Source: Mycolicibacterium iranicum (GTDB lineage Bacteria; Actinomycetota; Actinomycetes; Mycobacteriales; Mycobacteriaceae). Taken from it: a DNA stretch of 64,000 nucleotides. This document shows, piece by piece, positions 1 through 7,504 of the stretch; within the stretch, counting starts at the first letter, position 1, and every line of letters starts with the position of its first letter. Made by a program: the position numbers and the translations under genes. A model generated the notes under the pieces. It was not told the origin of the DNA, searched no databases, and was given only the letters and a program-made list of their open reading frames with translations. The stretch is taken from NCBI RefSeq assembly GCF_014190915.1, contig NZ_JACHVU010000002.1:248001-312000 (forward strand). The letters are read 5' to 3'.

Positions 1-1
1 G

Positions 2-199
2 GACGCCGTCGCCGCGGCGCACGCTGTCGAGACGGGACTCGGGCTGGTGCAGCGCTCACCCGTGATCGCCCGGCAGGTGGATGCGCAGAAGTGCGGAATC
101 GTCTGCGCCACAATCGACCCCGTGACCGGCCGGCTACAGACCCACGCCACGATCGGGCCCGTCGGCGAAAGGCAGGAGAACCTCGCCGAGTGCGTGTGA
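2..199 (+). CDS. Beta-carbonic anhydrase, C-terminal fragment (partial)
   Basis: The reading frame is open from the window edge and stops at TGA 197-199, giving the last 65 residues of a protein whose start lies outside. The segments SPVIARQVDAQKCGIVCATI and HATIGPVGE resemble the last helix and strand of beta-class carbonic anhydrases, which interconvert CO2 and bicarbonate. The zinc ligands would lie upstream and cannot be checked, so the family call rests on this tail alone. It converges on the minus-strand gene that ends 6 nt downstream. Confidence 0.5.
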   Translation, partial: DAVAAAHAVETGLGLVQRSPVIARQVDAQKCGIVCATIDPVTGRLQTHATIGPVGERQENLAECV

Positions 200-205
200 C
201 GCTGC

Positions 206-625
206 TCAGTCCTGTCCCCACAGCCGCGACGATTCCTCGCCGACCGTCGGATCGTGGATCTGCTGGAAGTTGCGGCCACCGCGTCCGAAGGTGGCGATCA
301 CCGCGGCAGGACAACGTGACTCGGTGACGGGGGCGTCCTGCCACCGGCACGGACGCACGTGGACGAGGTCGACGTCCCGGCCGTCCTCGTCGACGAAGTA
401 TGGACCCGCGACGCGGCCCAGCCAGTAGAGCCCGTCCGCGTCGCGGGTCCACACGAAGGAGCCGTCGGGAACCTCGGCGAAGCGCTCCACGCGGCGCTCC
501 AGCTGATCGCCATGGCCTTCCGCCCCGAACCCGCACACCCCGATCGACAGCGCGCGGTCGACGGCCGCCTGCGGGTCGATGTCGTCGCGGCGGGAGCGTA
601 TCGGCGCCCGGTACACCGATGTCAC
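206..625 (-). CDS. Conserved hypothetical protein
   Basis: Predicted 139-residue soluble protein with no signal peptide or membrane segment. The start is GTG at 625; another in-frame GTG lies three codons on, and neither has a clear ribosome site. The middle of the protein is rich in Trp, Asp and Arg (WTRDADGLYWLGRVAGPY, then VRPCRWQDAPV) and the C-terminal half carries FGRGGRNFQQIHD. I recognise the style of a conserved actinobacterial hypothetical but cannot give a function. It lies 109 nt downstream of menJ on the same strand and could be read through from it. The good codon-position GC pattern supports its being a gene. Confidence 0.6.
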   Translation of the reverse strand: MTSVYRAPIRSRRDDIDPQAAVDRALSIGVCGFGAEGHGDQLERRVERFAEVPDGSFVWTRDADGLYWLGRVAGPYFVDEDGRDVDLVHVRPCRWQDAPVTESRCPAAVIATFGRGGRNFQQIHDPTVGEESSRLWGQD

Positions 626-734
626 GGTCGCCGGTCCGCGAGCGCGCGCTGAAGTACGCGACCGACGGCGCGTCGGTGTGCAGACACGCGCGCTCGCGGT
701 GCGGGCCGGGAACCGAACCGGCCGGAGCCAGGCG

Positions 735-1991
735 TCACGAGAACGGGCGGCGCTCGTCGACTCGGCGTGACAGCGTGCCCGCCCCGCGCCACACCCGGGC
801 CACCACGTCCGCGTCCTCGTCGGTGACGAAGTTGCCCATGACGCGGACCGCGATCTTCATCAGCACCGAGGAGCGCATCGCCAGCGGACCGGTGGCAGGC
901 AGAAACCGGGGAATGGTCAGCAGCAGCGCCAGCCGGCGGGCGATCGAGAAGCCCTGCGCGTAGTGCGCGTGCAGCAGGGCCGGCCACGCCTCGGTGTACG
1001 GACCTTCACCCAGCATGGACACCGCCAGCCGGCCCGTCTCCAGGCCGTAGTCGATGCCCTCACCGTTGAGCGGGTTCACACACGCCGCGGCGTCGCCGAT
1101 CAGCATCCAGTTGGTTCCGGCCACCCCGGACACCGCCCCGCCCATCGGCAGCAGCGCCGACAGCCCGGCCCGCGGGGCGCCCTCGAACGCCCACTCGTCG
1201 CGGCGCAGGTCGGTGTAGTAGTTCATCAGCGGCCGCAGCGCCGCGTCGGCCGGTCGCTTCGCGGTGGCCAGAGCACCGACGCCGATGTTCACCTCGCCGT
1301 TGCCGAGCGGGAAGATCCAGCCGTACCCCGGCAACACCTCACCGTCGGGGGAGCGCAGCTCGAGGTGCGAGGTGATCCACGGCTCGTTGCTGCGCGGCGT
1401 AGCGATGTACCCGCGGATCGCGACGCCGTACACCGTCTCCTTGTGCCATTCCCGTCCCAGCGCGCGCCCCAGCGTAGACCGGGCGCCGTCGGCGACGATC
1501 AGATCGGTACAACGCACCACGTCGCCCGAGTCGAGCACCACGCCCGTCACCCGGCCCGCCGAATCCTGTTCCACCGAAACGGCTTTCACGCCGAGCATCA
1601 TCTTCGCGCCATCGTCGACCGCGACCGAACGGATGCGGTCGTCGAGCTCGGTGCGGGGCACGGCGCTACTGAACGGGGGGAACGACGGTCCGGGCCAGGC
1701 CACCTCGACATCCGAGCCGAACCCCGACATCCGCAGCCCGCGGTGCGCCACGCGGGTGTCCAGCCAGGGCCCGAGGCCGAGGCGGCGAAGTTCGGCGACC
1801 GCGCGCGGTGTGAGCCCGTCGCCGCAGGCCTTGTCGCGGGGGAACTGCGCGGAATCGATCACCAGGACGTCCCGGCCGGCCCGTGCGGCCCACGCCGCCG
1901 CCGACGAACCCGCCGGTCCGGCCCCGACGACGACCACGTCAGCCGCTGTCGAACCCCCGGTCGCTGCGCTCCTGCCCGCCGCTGAGGTCAT
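735..1991 (-). CDS. menJ: Menaquinone reductase MenJ (geranylgeranyl-reductase-family flavoprotein)
   Basis: 418-residue FAD enzyme of the geranylgeranyl reductase family. The N-terminus carries the dinucleotide-binding motif VVVGAGPAGSSAA (about residues 20-32), and DGLTPRAVAELRRLGLGPW and the later LIGDAAACVNPLNGEGIDYG are the FAD-contact motifs of this family. The M. tuberculosis orthologue Rv0561c saturates one isoprene unit of the menaquinone side chain, giving MK-9(II-H2). The neighbour on the other strand makes the polyprenyl chain, so the pair serves quinone tail synthesis. The start at 1991 is 21 nt from the divergent gene, leaving room for only a very short or absent leader. Confidence 0.88.
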   Translation of the reverse strand: MTSAAGRSAATGGSTAADVVVVGAGPAGSSAAAWAARAGRDVLVIDSAQFPRDKACGDGLTPRAVAELRRLGLGPWLDTRVAHRGLRMSGFGSDVEVAWPGPSFPPFSSAVPRTELDDRIRSVAVDDGAKMMLGVKAVSVEQDSAGRVTGVVLDSGDVVRCTDLIVADGARSTLGRALGREWHKETVYGVAIRGYIATPRSNEPWITSHLELRSPDGEVLPGYGWIFPLGNGEVNIGVGALATAKRPADAALRPLMNYYTDLRRDEWAFEGAPRAGLSALLPMGGAVSGVAGTNWMLIGDAAACVNPLNGEGIDYGLETGRLAVSMLGEGPYTEAWPALLHAHYAQGFSIARRLALLLTIPRFLPATGPLAMRSSVLMKIAVRVMGNFVTDEDADVVARVWRGAGTLSRRVDERRPFS

Positions 1992-1996
1992 GACTC

Positions 1997-2006
1997 ACAG
2001 TATGTT
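1997..2006. promoter_or_regulatory. Overlapping divergent -10 elements for menJ and grcC1
   Basis: The 21 nt between the two start codons contain TATGTT on the plus strand (2001-2006), six nt before the GTG at 2013, and TACTGT on the minus strand (plus positions 1997-2002), five nt before the menJ ATG. Both fit the mycobacterial TANNNT -10 pattern and share the central TA. No convincing -35 hexamer is visible on either side. Inference: both transcripts are leaderless and the two promoters compete for the same DNA. Confidence 0.5.
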
Positions 2007-2012
2007 GGCTGT

Positions 2013-3020
2013 GTGAGGACACCGGCGAACGTGGTGGCGGGAGTGGACTTCGGCGATGCCCAGTTCGCCCAAGATGTCCGCGATGGGGTCGCCCGCATCG
2101 AGGCCCTGATGTCCGAAGAGCTGGGCAAGGCCGACGTCCTGATGGCCGAAGCCGTCCAGCACCTCTTCCAGGCAGGTGGCAAGCGGTTCCGTCCGCTGTT
2201 CACGGTGCTCTCGGCGCAGCTGGGGCCCGAACCCGACGCCTGGCAGGTCACCGTAGCCGGCGCCGTGATCGAGCTGGTCCACCTGGCGACGCTGTACCAC
2301 GACGACGTGATGGACGAAGCGCAGGTCCGCCGCGGTGCGCCCAGCGCCAACGCCCGCTGGGGCAACAACATCGCGATCCTCGCCGGCGACTACCTCTTCG
2401 CCACCGCGTCACGGCTGGTCAGCAGGCTCGGCCCGGAGGCCGTCCGCATCATCGCCGACACGTTCGCGCTGCTGGTCACCGGCCAGATGCGCGAGACGCG
2501 CGGCGCGGCCGACCAGGTCGACTCCGTCGACCACTACCTCAAGGTCGTCTACGAGAAGACCGCCTGCCTGATCTCGGCGTCGGGCCGCTTCGGCGCGACG
2601 TTCTCCGGATCCGACGACGCGCAGATCGAGCGCCTCGCGAAGATCGGCGGCATCGTCGGCACGGCGTTCCAGATCTCCGACGACATCATCGACATCGACA
2701 GCGATCCCGAGGAGTCGGGCAAGGTGCCGGGCACCGACCTGCGCGAGGGCGTGCACACGCTGCCCGTGCTCTACGCGCTGCGCGAAACCGGGCCGGACGC
2801 CGATCGCCTGCGCGACCTGCTGTCAGGGCCGGTCACCGACGACGACGACCTCGCCGAGGCGTTGCGGCTGCTGCGCGCGTCGCAGGGCATCCAGAAGGCC
2901 AAGGAGACGGTGTTCGCCTACGCCCGGGAAGCCGAACAGGAACTCGCCGCGCTGCCCGAGGGGCCCGGCCGTCAGGCGCTCGCCAGCCTCGTCGACTACA
3001 CCATCAACCGCCACGGCTGA
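2013..3020 (+). CDS. grcC1: Polyprenyl diphosphate synthase (GrcC1-type)
   Basis: 335-residue trans-isoprenyl diphosphate synthase that extends allylic diphosphates with isopentenyl diphosphate. The first Asp-rich motif is seen in [15 protein letters not shown] and the second in [13 protein letters not shown]; both bind Mg-diphosphate. The GKRFRP segment near residue 55 is the usual IPP-binding element. By synteny with M. tuberculosis Rv0562 it probably supplies the menaquinone side chain that the divergent menJ product then reduces. The GTG at 2013 is preceded by a -10-like TATGTT with a 6-nt gap, consistent with a leaderless transcript. Product chain length cannot be read with confidence from sequence. 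Confidence 0.9.
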   Translation: MRTPANVVAGVDFGDAQFAQDVRDGVARIEALMSEELGKADVLMAEAVQHLFQAGGKRFRPLFTVLSAQLGPEPDAWQVTVAGAVIELVHLATLYHDDVMDEAQVRRGAPSANARWGNNIAILAGDYLFATASRLVSRLGPEAVRIIADTFALLVTGQMRETRGAADQVDSVDHYLKVVYEKTACLISASGRFGATFSGSDDAQIERLAKIGGIVGTAFQISDDIIDIDSDPEESGKVPGTDLREGVHTLPVLYALRETGPDADRLRDLLSGPVTDDDDLAEALRLLRASQGIQKAKETVFAYAREAEQELAALPEGPGRQALASLVDYTINRHG

Positions 3021-3097
3021 GTCGCCGGAACCCGTACGGGTCTGTCCGTCGTTGTGAGTGCGATGACGTACGCAGAGTTCTGGAGGAGGGACCCCCG

Positions 3098-3976
3098 ATG
3101 ACTTGGCATCCGCACGCCAACAGGGCCAAGACGTTCCTGTTGCTGGTGCTGTTCTCAGGTCTGATCGTCGCCCTCGGCGCCATGTTCGGGCGCAACATCA
3201 TGTTCTTGGCGGTGCTGTTCGCCCTCGGCATGAACGCCTACGTCTACTTCAACAGCGACAAGCTCGCCCTGCGCGCCATGCATGCCCAGCCGGTCAACGA
3301 GATGCAGGCGCCGGTCATGTACAAGATCGTGCGCGAGCTCGCCACGACGGCCCGTCAGCCCATGCCGCGGCTCTACATCAGCGACACCGCCGCCCCCAAC
3401 GCGTTCGCCACCGGCCGCAATCCGCGCAACGCCGCCGTGTGCTGCACGACCGGCATCCTGCAGCTCCTCAACGAGCGGGAGCTGCGTGCGGTGCTGGGCC
3501 ACGAGCTGTCCCACGTGTACAACCGCGACATCCTCATCTCGTGCGTCGCCGGTGCCATGGCCTCGGTCATCACCGCGCTCGCCAACCTCGCGTTCTTCGC
3601 GAGCATCTTCAGCGGCAACCGGGACGGCGGAACGAATCCGCTTGCGATCCTTCTCGTTTCGCTGCTCGGCCCGATCGCCGCGACGGTCATCCGGCTGGCG
3701 GTGTCGCGCTCACGGGAGTACCAGGCCGACCAGTCCGGTGCCGAGCTGACCGGTGACCCGCTGGCGCTGGCGAGCGCGCTGCGCAAGATCAGCTACGGGG
3801 TCGAGCGCGCCCCGCTGCCGCCCGAGCCGCAGCTGGCCGACCAGGCGCACCTGATGATCGCCAACCCGTTCCGGGCCGGCGAGAAGGTCGGCAAGATGTT
3901 CGCGACGCACCCGCCGATGGCCGACCGCATCGCCCGCCTGGAGGCCATGGCCGGCCGCGGCCCGGGCCAGTACTGA
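3098..3976 (+). CDS. htpX: Membrane zinc metalloprotease HtpX
   Basis: 292-residue M48-family protease that degrades misfolded membrane proteins. Two hydrophobic segments near the N-terminus (residues about 8-45) and two after the active site match the family topology. The zinc motif HELSH sits in [13 protein letters not shown], and the third ligand is in [15 protein letters not shown]. The start ATG has a strong ribosome site, GGAGGAGGGA, 5 nt upstream. A perfect 12-bp palindrome ACCCGTACGGGT lies at 3030-3041 just after the preceding gene and might be an operator or a weak terminator. The position matches Rv0563 next to grcC1. Confidence 0.92.
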   Translation: MTWHPHANRAKTFLLLVLFSGLIVALGAMFGRNIMFLAVLFALGMNAYVYFNSDKLALRAMHAQPVNEMQAPVMYKIVRELATTARQPMPRLYISDTAAPNAFATGRNPRNAAVCCTTGILQLLNERELRAVLGHELSHVYNRDILISCVAGAMASVITALANLAFFASIFSGNRDGGTNPLAILLVSLLGPIAATVIRLAVSRSREYQADQSGAELTGDPLALASALRKISYGVERAPLPPEPQLADQAHLMIANPFRAGEKVGKMFATHPPMADRIARLEAMAGRGPGQY

Positions 3977-4026
3977 CACCGCCGTCAGACTTTCCGCCGG
4001 GCACTGCGCCCGCCGCGGGGCCCGTT

Positions 4027-4032
4027 TAGGGT
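4027..4032 (+). promoter_or_regulatory. -10 element TAGGGT of the 4040 gene
   Basis: TAGGGT ends seven nt before the in-frame GTG at 4040, the spacing expected when transcription begins at the first base of the start codon. No ribosome site precedes that GTG. A TAGGCT hexamer occurs in the same position (4538-4543) before the paralogous gene at 4550, which supports both the promoter and the two start-codon choices. Confidence 0.5.
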
Positions 4033-4039
4033 GTGGTCC

Positions 4040-4510
4040 GTGTTGAGCAGAATCGCCCTCGCGCTGACCGGTGCCGCCGCCGCCCTCGTCGCTCCCGGCA
4101 CCGCGGCCGCGCAGCCGAACGTCAACGCGCAGCCGAACGTCAACGCGATGGCGCCGGCCAACCCGAAGGACTACTCGGCCAACGACGGCTCCTGGTACGT
4201 CTTCAGCGCCCTCGACGGCGTGACGTGCGTGCTCGACCGCGGTTCGGGCAGCTATGGCTGCAGCGGCCCGCTCCCCGCGGCGCCCAACGGCGCGAACCTG
4301 GTCACCGGGAACGTCGGCGGTGGCGTCGGGTTCGCGAGCTCCGCGCAGCCCATGTACGGCTACGTCGAGAACGCGCCGGCGCTGCCGCCCAACAGCCGGC
4401 TCAGCTTCAAGACCGTGAGCTGCGGCAACGACGGCTTCGCGACGTCCTGCGTGAACACGCTGAACCAGTCCGGCTTCGTCATCAGCCCGACCGGCACGTT
4501 CGCATTCTGA
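4040..4510 (+). CDS. Secreted protein, first of two tandem paralogues
   Basis: 156-residue exported protein of unknown function. The first 25 residues form a signal peptide ending around AAAQ, followed by a duplicated AQPNVN element. The mature part has NPKDYSANDGSWYVFS, four cysteines in the pattern seen in the next gene (TCVLDRG, YGCSG, VSCGNDG, SCVNTLNQSGFV) and a conserved LPPNSRLSFKTVSCG stretch. The cysteines probably form two disulfides. I chose the GTG at 4040 rather than the in-frame GTG at 4031 because the paralogue begins with the same VLSR residues and the -10 box fits. Function not recognised. Confidence 0.75.
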   Translation: MLSRIALALTGAAAALVAPGTAAAQPNVNAQPNVNAMAPANPKDYSANDGSWYVFSALDGVTCVLDRGSGSYGCSGPLPAAPNGANLVTGNVGGGVGFASSAQPMYGYVENAPALPPNSRLSFKTVSCGNDGFATSCVNTLNQSGFVISPTGTFAF

Positions 4511-4549
4511 AACGATGCCGACCTATCGGGCGACATCTAGGCTGTGATG

Positions 4550-5080
4550 GTGCTGAGCCGATCTGCTCTCGCTGCCGTGTGCGTTGCCGCGGCCGGCGTC
4601 CTGAATGCCTCGGGCCTCGCCGCGGCGCAACCGCCTGCCCCGCCACCACCGCCCCCGCCGCCGAACGTCAACGCCTACGCGCCGGCCAACCCGAAGGACT
4701 TCGCGGTGCACCAGGGCACCGCGTACGCGTTCACGACAGCCGGACTGACCTGCATGGTGCAGCGCTCCGGACCGTACGGGTGCAGCGGCGTCCTTCCCGG
4801 AGCACCTGGGGGTGCGAACCTCGTCAGCGGCCGTTCCGGGGTCGTGCCTGGTTTCGGGGTGGCGCCCGGACCGATCCTCACCGAACCCGTCAACGCGCTG
4901 CCCCCGAACACGCGGGTCAGCTTCGGCACGGTCAGCTGCGGTGGTGACGGGATCGTGACGGCGTGCGTCGACAGCGTCAACCAGTCCGGGTTCGTCGTCA
5001 GCCCCGAGGCGACGTGGGTCGTCAACCAGGTCAACCCGCTGGTGGCCCGGCCCGAGGGCACCAACCCGTACTTCAACTAG
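4550..5080 (+). CDS. Secreted protein, second tandem paralogue with Pro-rich linker
   Basis: 176-residue relative of the upstream gene, 39 nt after its stop. It has a signal peptide (VLSRSALAAVCVAAAG) and then a Pro-rich spacer of about ten prolines before PNVNAYAPANPKDF. The four cysteines and the phrases LPPNTRVSFGTVSCGGDG and VNQSGFVVSP match the first copy. The C-terminus is about 20 residues longer. The TAGGCT box at 4538-4543 places the likely leaderless start at GTG 4550; ATG 4547 and GTG 4544 are alternatives. A local duplication is the simplest origin. The role is unknown, probably in the cell envelope or outside the cell. Confidence 0.75.
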   Translation: MLSRSALAAVCVAAAGVLNASGLAAAQPPAPPPPPPPPNVNAYAPANPKDFAVHQGTAYAFTTAGLTCMVQRSGPYGCSGVLPGAPGGANLVSGRSGVVPGFGVAPGPILTEPVNALPPNTRVSFGTVSCGGDGIVTACVDSVNQSGFVVSPEATWVVNQVNPLVARPEGTNPYFN

Positions 5081-5087
5081 CCGGGTC

Positions 5088-6113
5088 TCAGAAGCCCGCC
5101 CCGTGCACCTCATGGCCGGGCTTCTCGGCGACCAGACCGCGGTAGGCCTGCTCGACGCTGGAGCCGTGGTTCACCACGCCGTCCACCTCGCGGGCGATCG
5201 GCATCGAGATGCCGTACTTGTCGGCGAACTCCATGATCACGCTCGCGGCCTTCACGCCCTCGGCGACCTGGTTCATCGCCGCGATGATCTCTTCGACTGT
5301 CTTGCCCTGGCCGAGTTGCTCCCCGACGTGCCGGTTGCGGCTGCGCTGCGAGGTGCACGTGACGATCAGGTCACCCATGCCCGCCAGCCCTGCGAAGGTG
5401 TCGCGGTTACCGCCCATCGCCACACCGAGCTTGGACATCTCGTTGACTGCGCGGGCCATCACCATCGCGCGGGTGTTCTCCCCGATGCCGAGCGCGAAGC
5501 CCATGCCGACCGCGATCGCGTAGACGTTCTTCAACGCGCCGGCCATCTCCACACCGACCACGTCGTCGGTGGTGTACGTGCGGAACCGCTTGGTGCGGAA
5601 CAGGCTTGCGAGGTTGGCGGCCAGGTATTGATCGGGCATGGCCAGCACGGCCGCGGCGGCGTACCCGTCGGCGACCTCGCGGGCGATGTTCGGCCCGGCC
5701 AGGATTCCGGCCGGGTGCCCGGGCAGGATCTCGTCGACGATCTGGCTCATCCGGAAGTTGGTGCCCTGCTCGAGGCCTTTCACCAGGGACACGACGGGCA
5801 CCCAGGGCCGCAGCTGGGTAGCGAGTTCGGTGAGCACGCCGCGGAATCCGTGCGACGGCACGCCCATCACGATGACGTCGGCGCACTCGGCTGCCTCGGA
5901 GAAGTCGGTCGTGGCGCGCAGGCTGTGGGCCAACTCGACCTCGTCGCCGAGGTACTTCGTGTTGCGGTGGTTCTCGTTGATGTCCTTGGCGGTCTCTTCC
6001 GAACGCACCCACTGCAAGGTCGGCCCGCGCCGCGCGCAGATGGAGGCGACGGTCGTTCCCCACGATCCGCCACCGAGAACAACAACCTTGGGGTCGCGTT
6101 GCGCCGGTGCCAT
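5088..6113 (-). CDS. gpsA: NAD(P)-dependent glycerol-3-phosphate dehydrogenase
   Basis: 341-residue cytosolic enzyme that reduces dihydroxyacetone phosphate to sn-glycerol 3-phosphate for phospholipid synthesis. The Rossmann motif VVVLGGGSWGTTVAS is at residues about 9-23. The catalytic lysine lies in GALKNVYAIAVGMG, and the substrate-binding region is GLAGMGDLIVTCTS followed by RSRNRHVG. A GTG at 6122 is also in frame, but it lies inside a TAGGGT -10 box that ends seven nt before the ATG at 6113, so I use the ATG. It corresponds to Rv0564c (gpdA1) by synteny and converges on the secreted paralogue pair. Confidence 0.93.
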   Translation of the reverse strand: MAPAQRDPKVVVLGGGSWGTTVASICARRGPTLQWVRSEETAKDINENHRNTKYLGDEVELAHSLRATTDFSEAAECADVIVMGVPSHGFRGVLTELATQLRPWVPVVSLVKGLEQGTNFRMSQIVDEILPGHPAGILAGPNIAREVADGYAAAAVLAMPDQYLAANLASLFRTKRFRTYTTDDVVGVEMAGALKNVYAIAVGMGFALGIGENTRAMVMARAVNEMSKLGVAMGGNRDTFAGLAGMGDLIVTCTSQRSRNRHVGEQLGQGKTVEEIIAAMNQVAEGVKAASVIMEFADKYGISMPIAREVDGVVNHGSSVEQAYRGLVAEKPGHEVHGAGF

Positions 6114-6120
6114 GCGGATC

Positions 6121-6126
6121 ACCCTA
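6121..6126 (-). promoter_or_regulatory. -10 element of gpsA
   Basis: On the minus strand TAGGGT is followed by seven nt and then the ATG of gpsA. This is the same arrangement as before the genes at 4040, 11231 and 12353. A -35 hexamer is not evident. It implies a leaderless gpsA transcript and rules out the upstream GTG as the start. Confidence 0.5.
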
Positions 6127-6229
6127 GGGCGGGGACGCCGCTCAGAAGACCGAAATGACGTTGCTGAGCGCTGCGTTGCGTAACGCCACGGCGGAAAACC
6201 GGCCTGGGAATCGCCGTGACGTCACGCAG

Positions 6230-6721
6230 CTATCGATAGTTGACGAACTGCAGCGCGACGTCGAGGTCGGCGCCCTTGAGCAGCGCGATGACGGCCTGCA
6301 GATCGTCGCGCTTCTTGGAGCTGACGCGAACCTCCTCGCCCTGGATCTGGGCCTTGACGCCCTTGGGGCCCTCGTCGCGGATGAGCTTGGTGATCTTCTT
6401 CGCGTCCTCGCTGGAGATGCCCTGCTTGAGGCTGCCCGTCACACGGTAGGTCTTGCCGCTGGCCTGCGGGTCGCCCGCGTCGAAGGCCTTCATCGAGATG
6501 TCGCGGCGCACCAGCTTCTCGGTGAAGACGTCGACGGCGGCCTTCACGCGCTCCTCGGTGGAGGAGACGATCTCGATGACCTCGTCGCCCTTCCACGCGA
6601 TCGTGGTGTCGGTGCCGCGGAAGTCGAAGCGAGTCGACAGCTCCTTGGCGGCCTGGTTGAGTGCGTTGTCGACTTCCTGGCGATCGACCTTGCTGACGAC
6701 GTCGAACGATGAATCCGCCAT
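6230..6721 (-). CDS. YajQ-family nucleotide-binding protein
   Basis: 163-residue protein, the standard length for the YajQ family (two ferredoxin-like folds that bind nucleotides; some members bind cyclic di-GMP). Diagnostic segments are [20 protein letters not shown] at the N-terminus, [11 protein letters not shown], and [19 protein letters not shown] near the end. It is the counterpart of Rv0566c. The ATG at 6721 has a good ribosome site, GGGAGGGAG. An upstream in-frame extension would run into the tRNA-Tyr promoter region, so it is rejected. The molecular role in mycobacteria is not established. Confidence 0.9.
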   Translation of the reverse strand: MADSSFDVVSKVDRQEVDNALNQAAKELSTRFDFRGTDTTIAWKGDEVIEIVSSTEERVKAAVDVFTEKLVRRDISMKAFDAGDPQASGKTYRVTGSLKQGISSEDAKKITKLIRDEGPKGVKAQIQGEEVRVSSKKRDDLQAVIALLKGADLDVALQFVNYR

Positions 6722-6810
6722 GGGACCGCTCCCTCCCTCGTGGTGTTCGTGCTCGGCTCCATCTTGGCCGCTCGCCGCTCGGTGGGGAACACCGCCCCCC
6801 ACCCGCCGAT

Positions 6811-6841
6811 TTGTGCTGGGGGAGTGTGGTCGTTGTATCCT
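6811..6841 (+). promoter_or_regulatory. Candidate promoter of tRNA-Tyr
   Basis: TTGTGC at 6811-6816 and TATCCT at 6836-6841 are separated by 19 nt and lie 33 nt before the mature tRNA 5' end. The spacing is one or two nt longer than ideal. It is the best housekeeping-type promoter in the gap after the divergent YajQ-family gene. Confidence 0.4.
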
Positions 6842-6874
6842 TTCGTGCGCGCTTCAAGCGTGTGCAGCACCCCA

Positions 6875-6957
6875 GGCAGGTTGCCCGAGCGGCCAATGGG
6901 AGCGGACTGTAAATCCGTCGGCTAACGCCTACACAGGTTCGAATCCTGTACCTGCCA
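6875..6957 (+). tRNA. tRNA-Tyr (anticodon GTA)
   Basis: The acceptor stem GGCAGGT (6875-6881) pairs with ACCTGCC (6950-6956), and A6957 is the discriminator base; CCA is not encoded. The anticodon loop CTGTAAA has GTA at 6909-6911, flanked by a 5-bp stem. An extended variable arm (cggctaacgcct region) and the T-arm with GGTTCGAATCC identify a class II tRNA, as expected for bacterial tRNA-Tyr. Confidence 0.96.
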
Positions 6958-6967
6958 CACCAGTGGA

Positions 6968-7000
6968 GAAGCCCTGAACCAGCCGGTTCGGGGCTTCTTT
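6968..7000 (+). terminator. Intrinsic terminator after tRNA-Tyr
   Basis: GAAGCCC TGAACC pairs with GGTTCG GGGCTTC around an AGCC loop, giving a 13-bp stem with one G-T pair, followed by TTT. It begins 11 nt after the tRNA, so it should end the tRNA transcript. Confidence 0.85.
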
Positions 7001-7078
7001 CGTCGGCGGGCCGGGAATACGCGCCGCATGCTCGGAGGTAGTAAGCGGAAGGATCCGACCGCGACCCGAGGGAGCAGC

Positions 7079-7501
7079 ATGGACAAAGCAGCATTCGACG
7101 AGATGAACCGCAAGGTCATCGACGAGTTCCGCGCCACCGGCGGAAAGGCCGGCGGCGTGTTCGAAGGCAAACCGCTGGTACTCGTCCACCACTTCGGCGC
7201 GAAGTCCGGGACCGAGCGCATCGCACCGCTCGTCCCGCTCCTCGACGACGGCCGCGTGTACATCTTCGCCAGCAAGGGCGGCGCCGACACCAACCCCGAC
7301 TGGTACCACAACCTCGTCGCCAAGCCGCAGATCACCGTCGAGCTCGGCAGCGAGACCTACCAAGCGACCGCCCGTGTCCTTGAGGGCGCCGAACGCGACG
7401 AGATCTACGCCAAGCAGGTCGAGGCTGAGCCGCAGTTCGGTGAGTATCAGCGCAACACCGAGCGTGTCATCCCCGTGGTCGAACTGGTCCGCGCCGGCTA
7501 G
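7079..7501 (+). CDS. Deazaflavin (F420)-dependent nitroreductase-family protein (Ddn-like)
   Basis: 140-residue protein of the Ddn/FDOR split-barrel family, which in mycobacteria uses F420H2 to reduce quinones and other substrates. The family pattern is visible: LVLVHHFGAKSGTERIAPL near residue 35, then VYIFASKGGADTNPDWYHNL and a beta strand ITVELGSETYQATARVL. The ATG at 7079 is preceded by GAGGGAGC at good spacing; a longer in-frame start at 7028 lacks such a site. The physiological substrate is unknown. A second member of the family lies at 37511-37990. Confidence 0.85.
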   Translation: MDKAAFDEMNRKVIDEFRATGGKAGGVFEGKPLVLVHHFGAKSGTERIAPLVPLLDDGRVYIFASKGGADTNPDWYHNLVAKPQITVELGSETYQATARVLEGAERDEIYAKQVEAEPQFGEYQRNTERVIPVVELVRAG

Positions 7502-7504
7502 CGG

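Noticed and set aside
3030..3041. Palindrome ACCCGTACGGGT between grcC1 and htpX as a terminator
   Set aside because: It is too short, has no loop and is not followed by T residues; noted only as a possible binding site.
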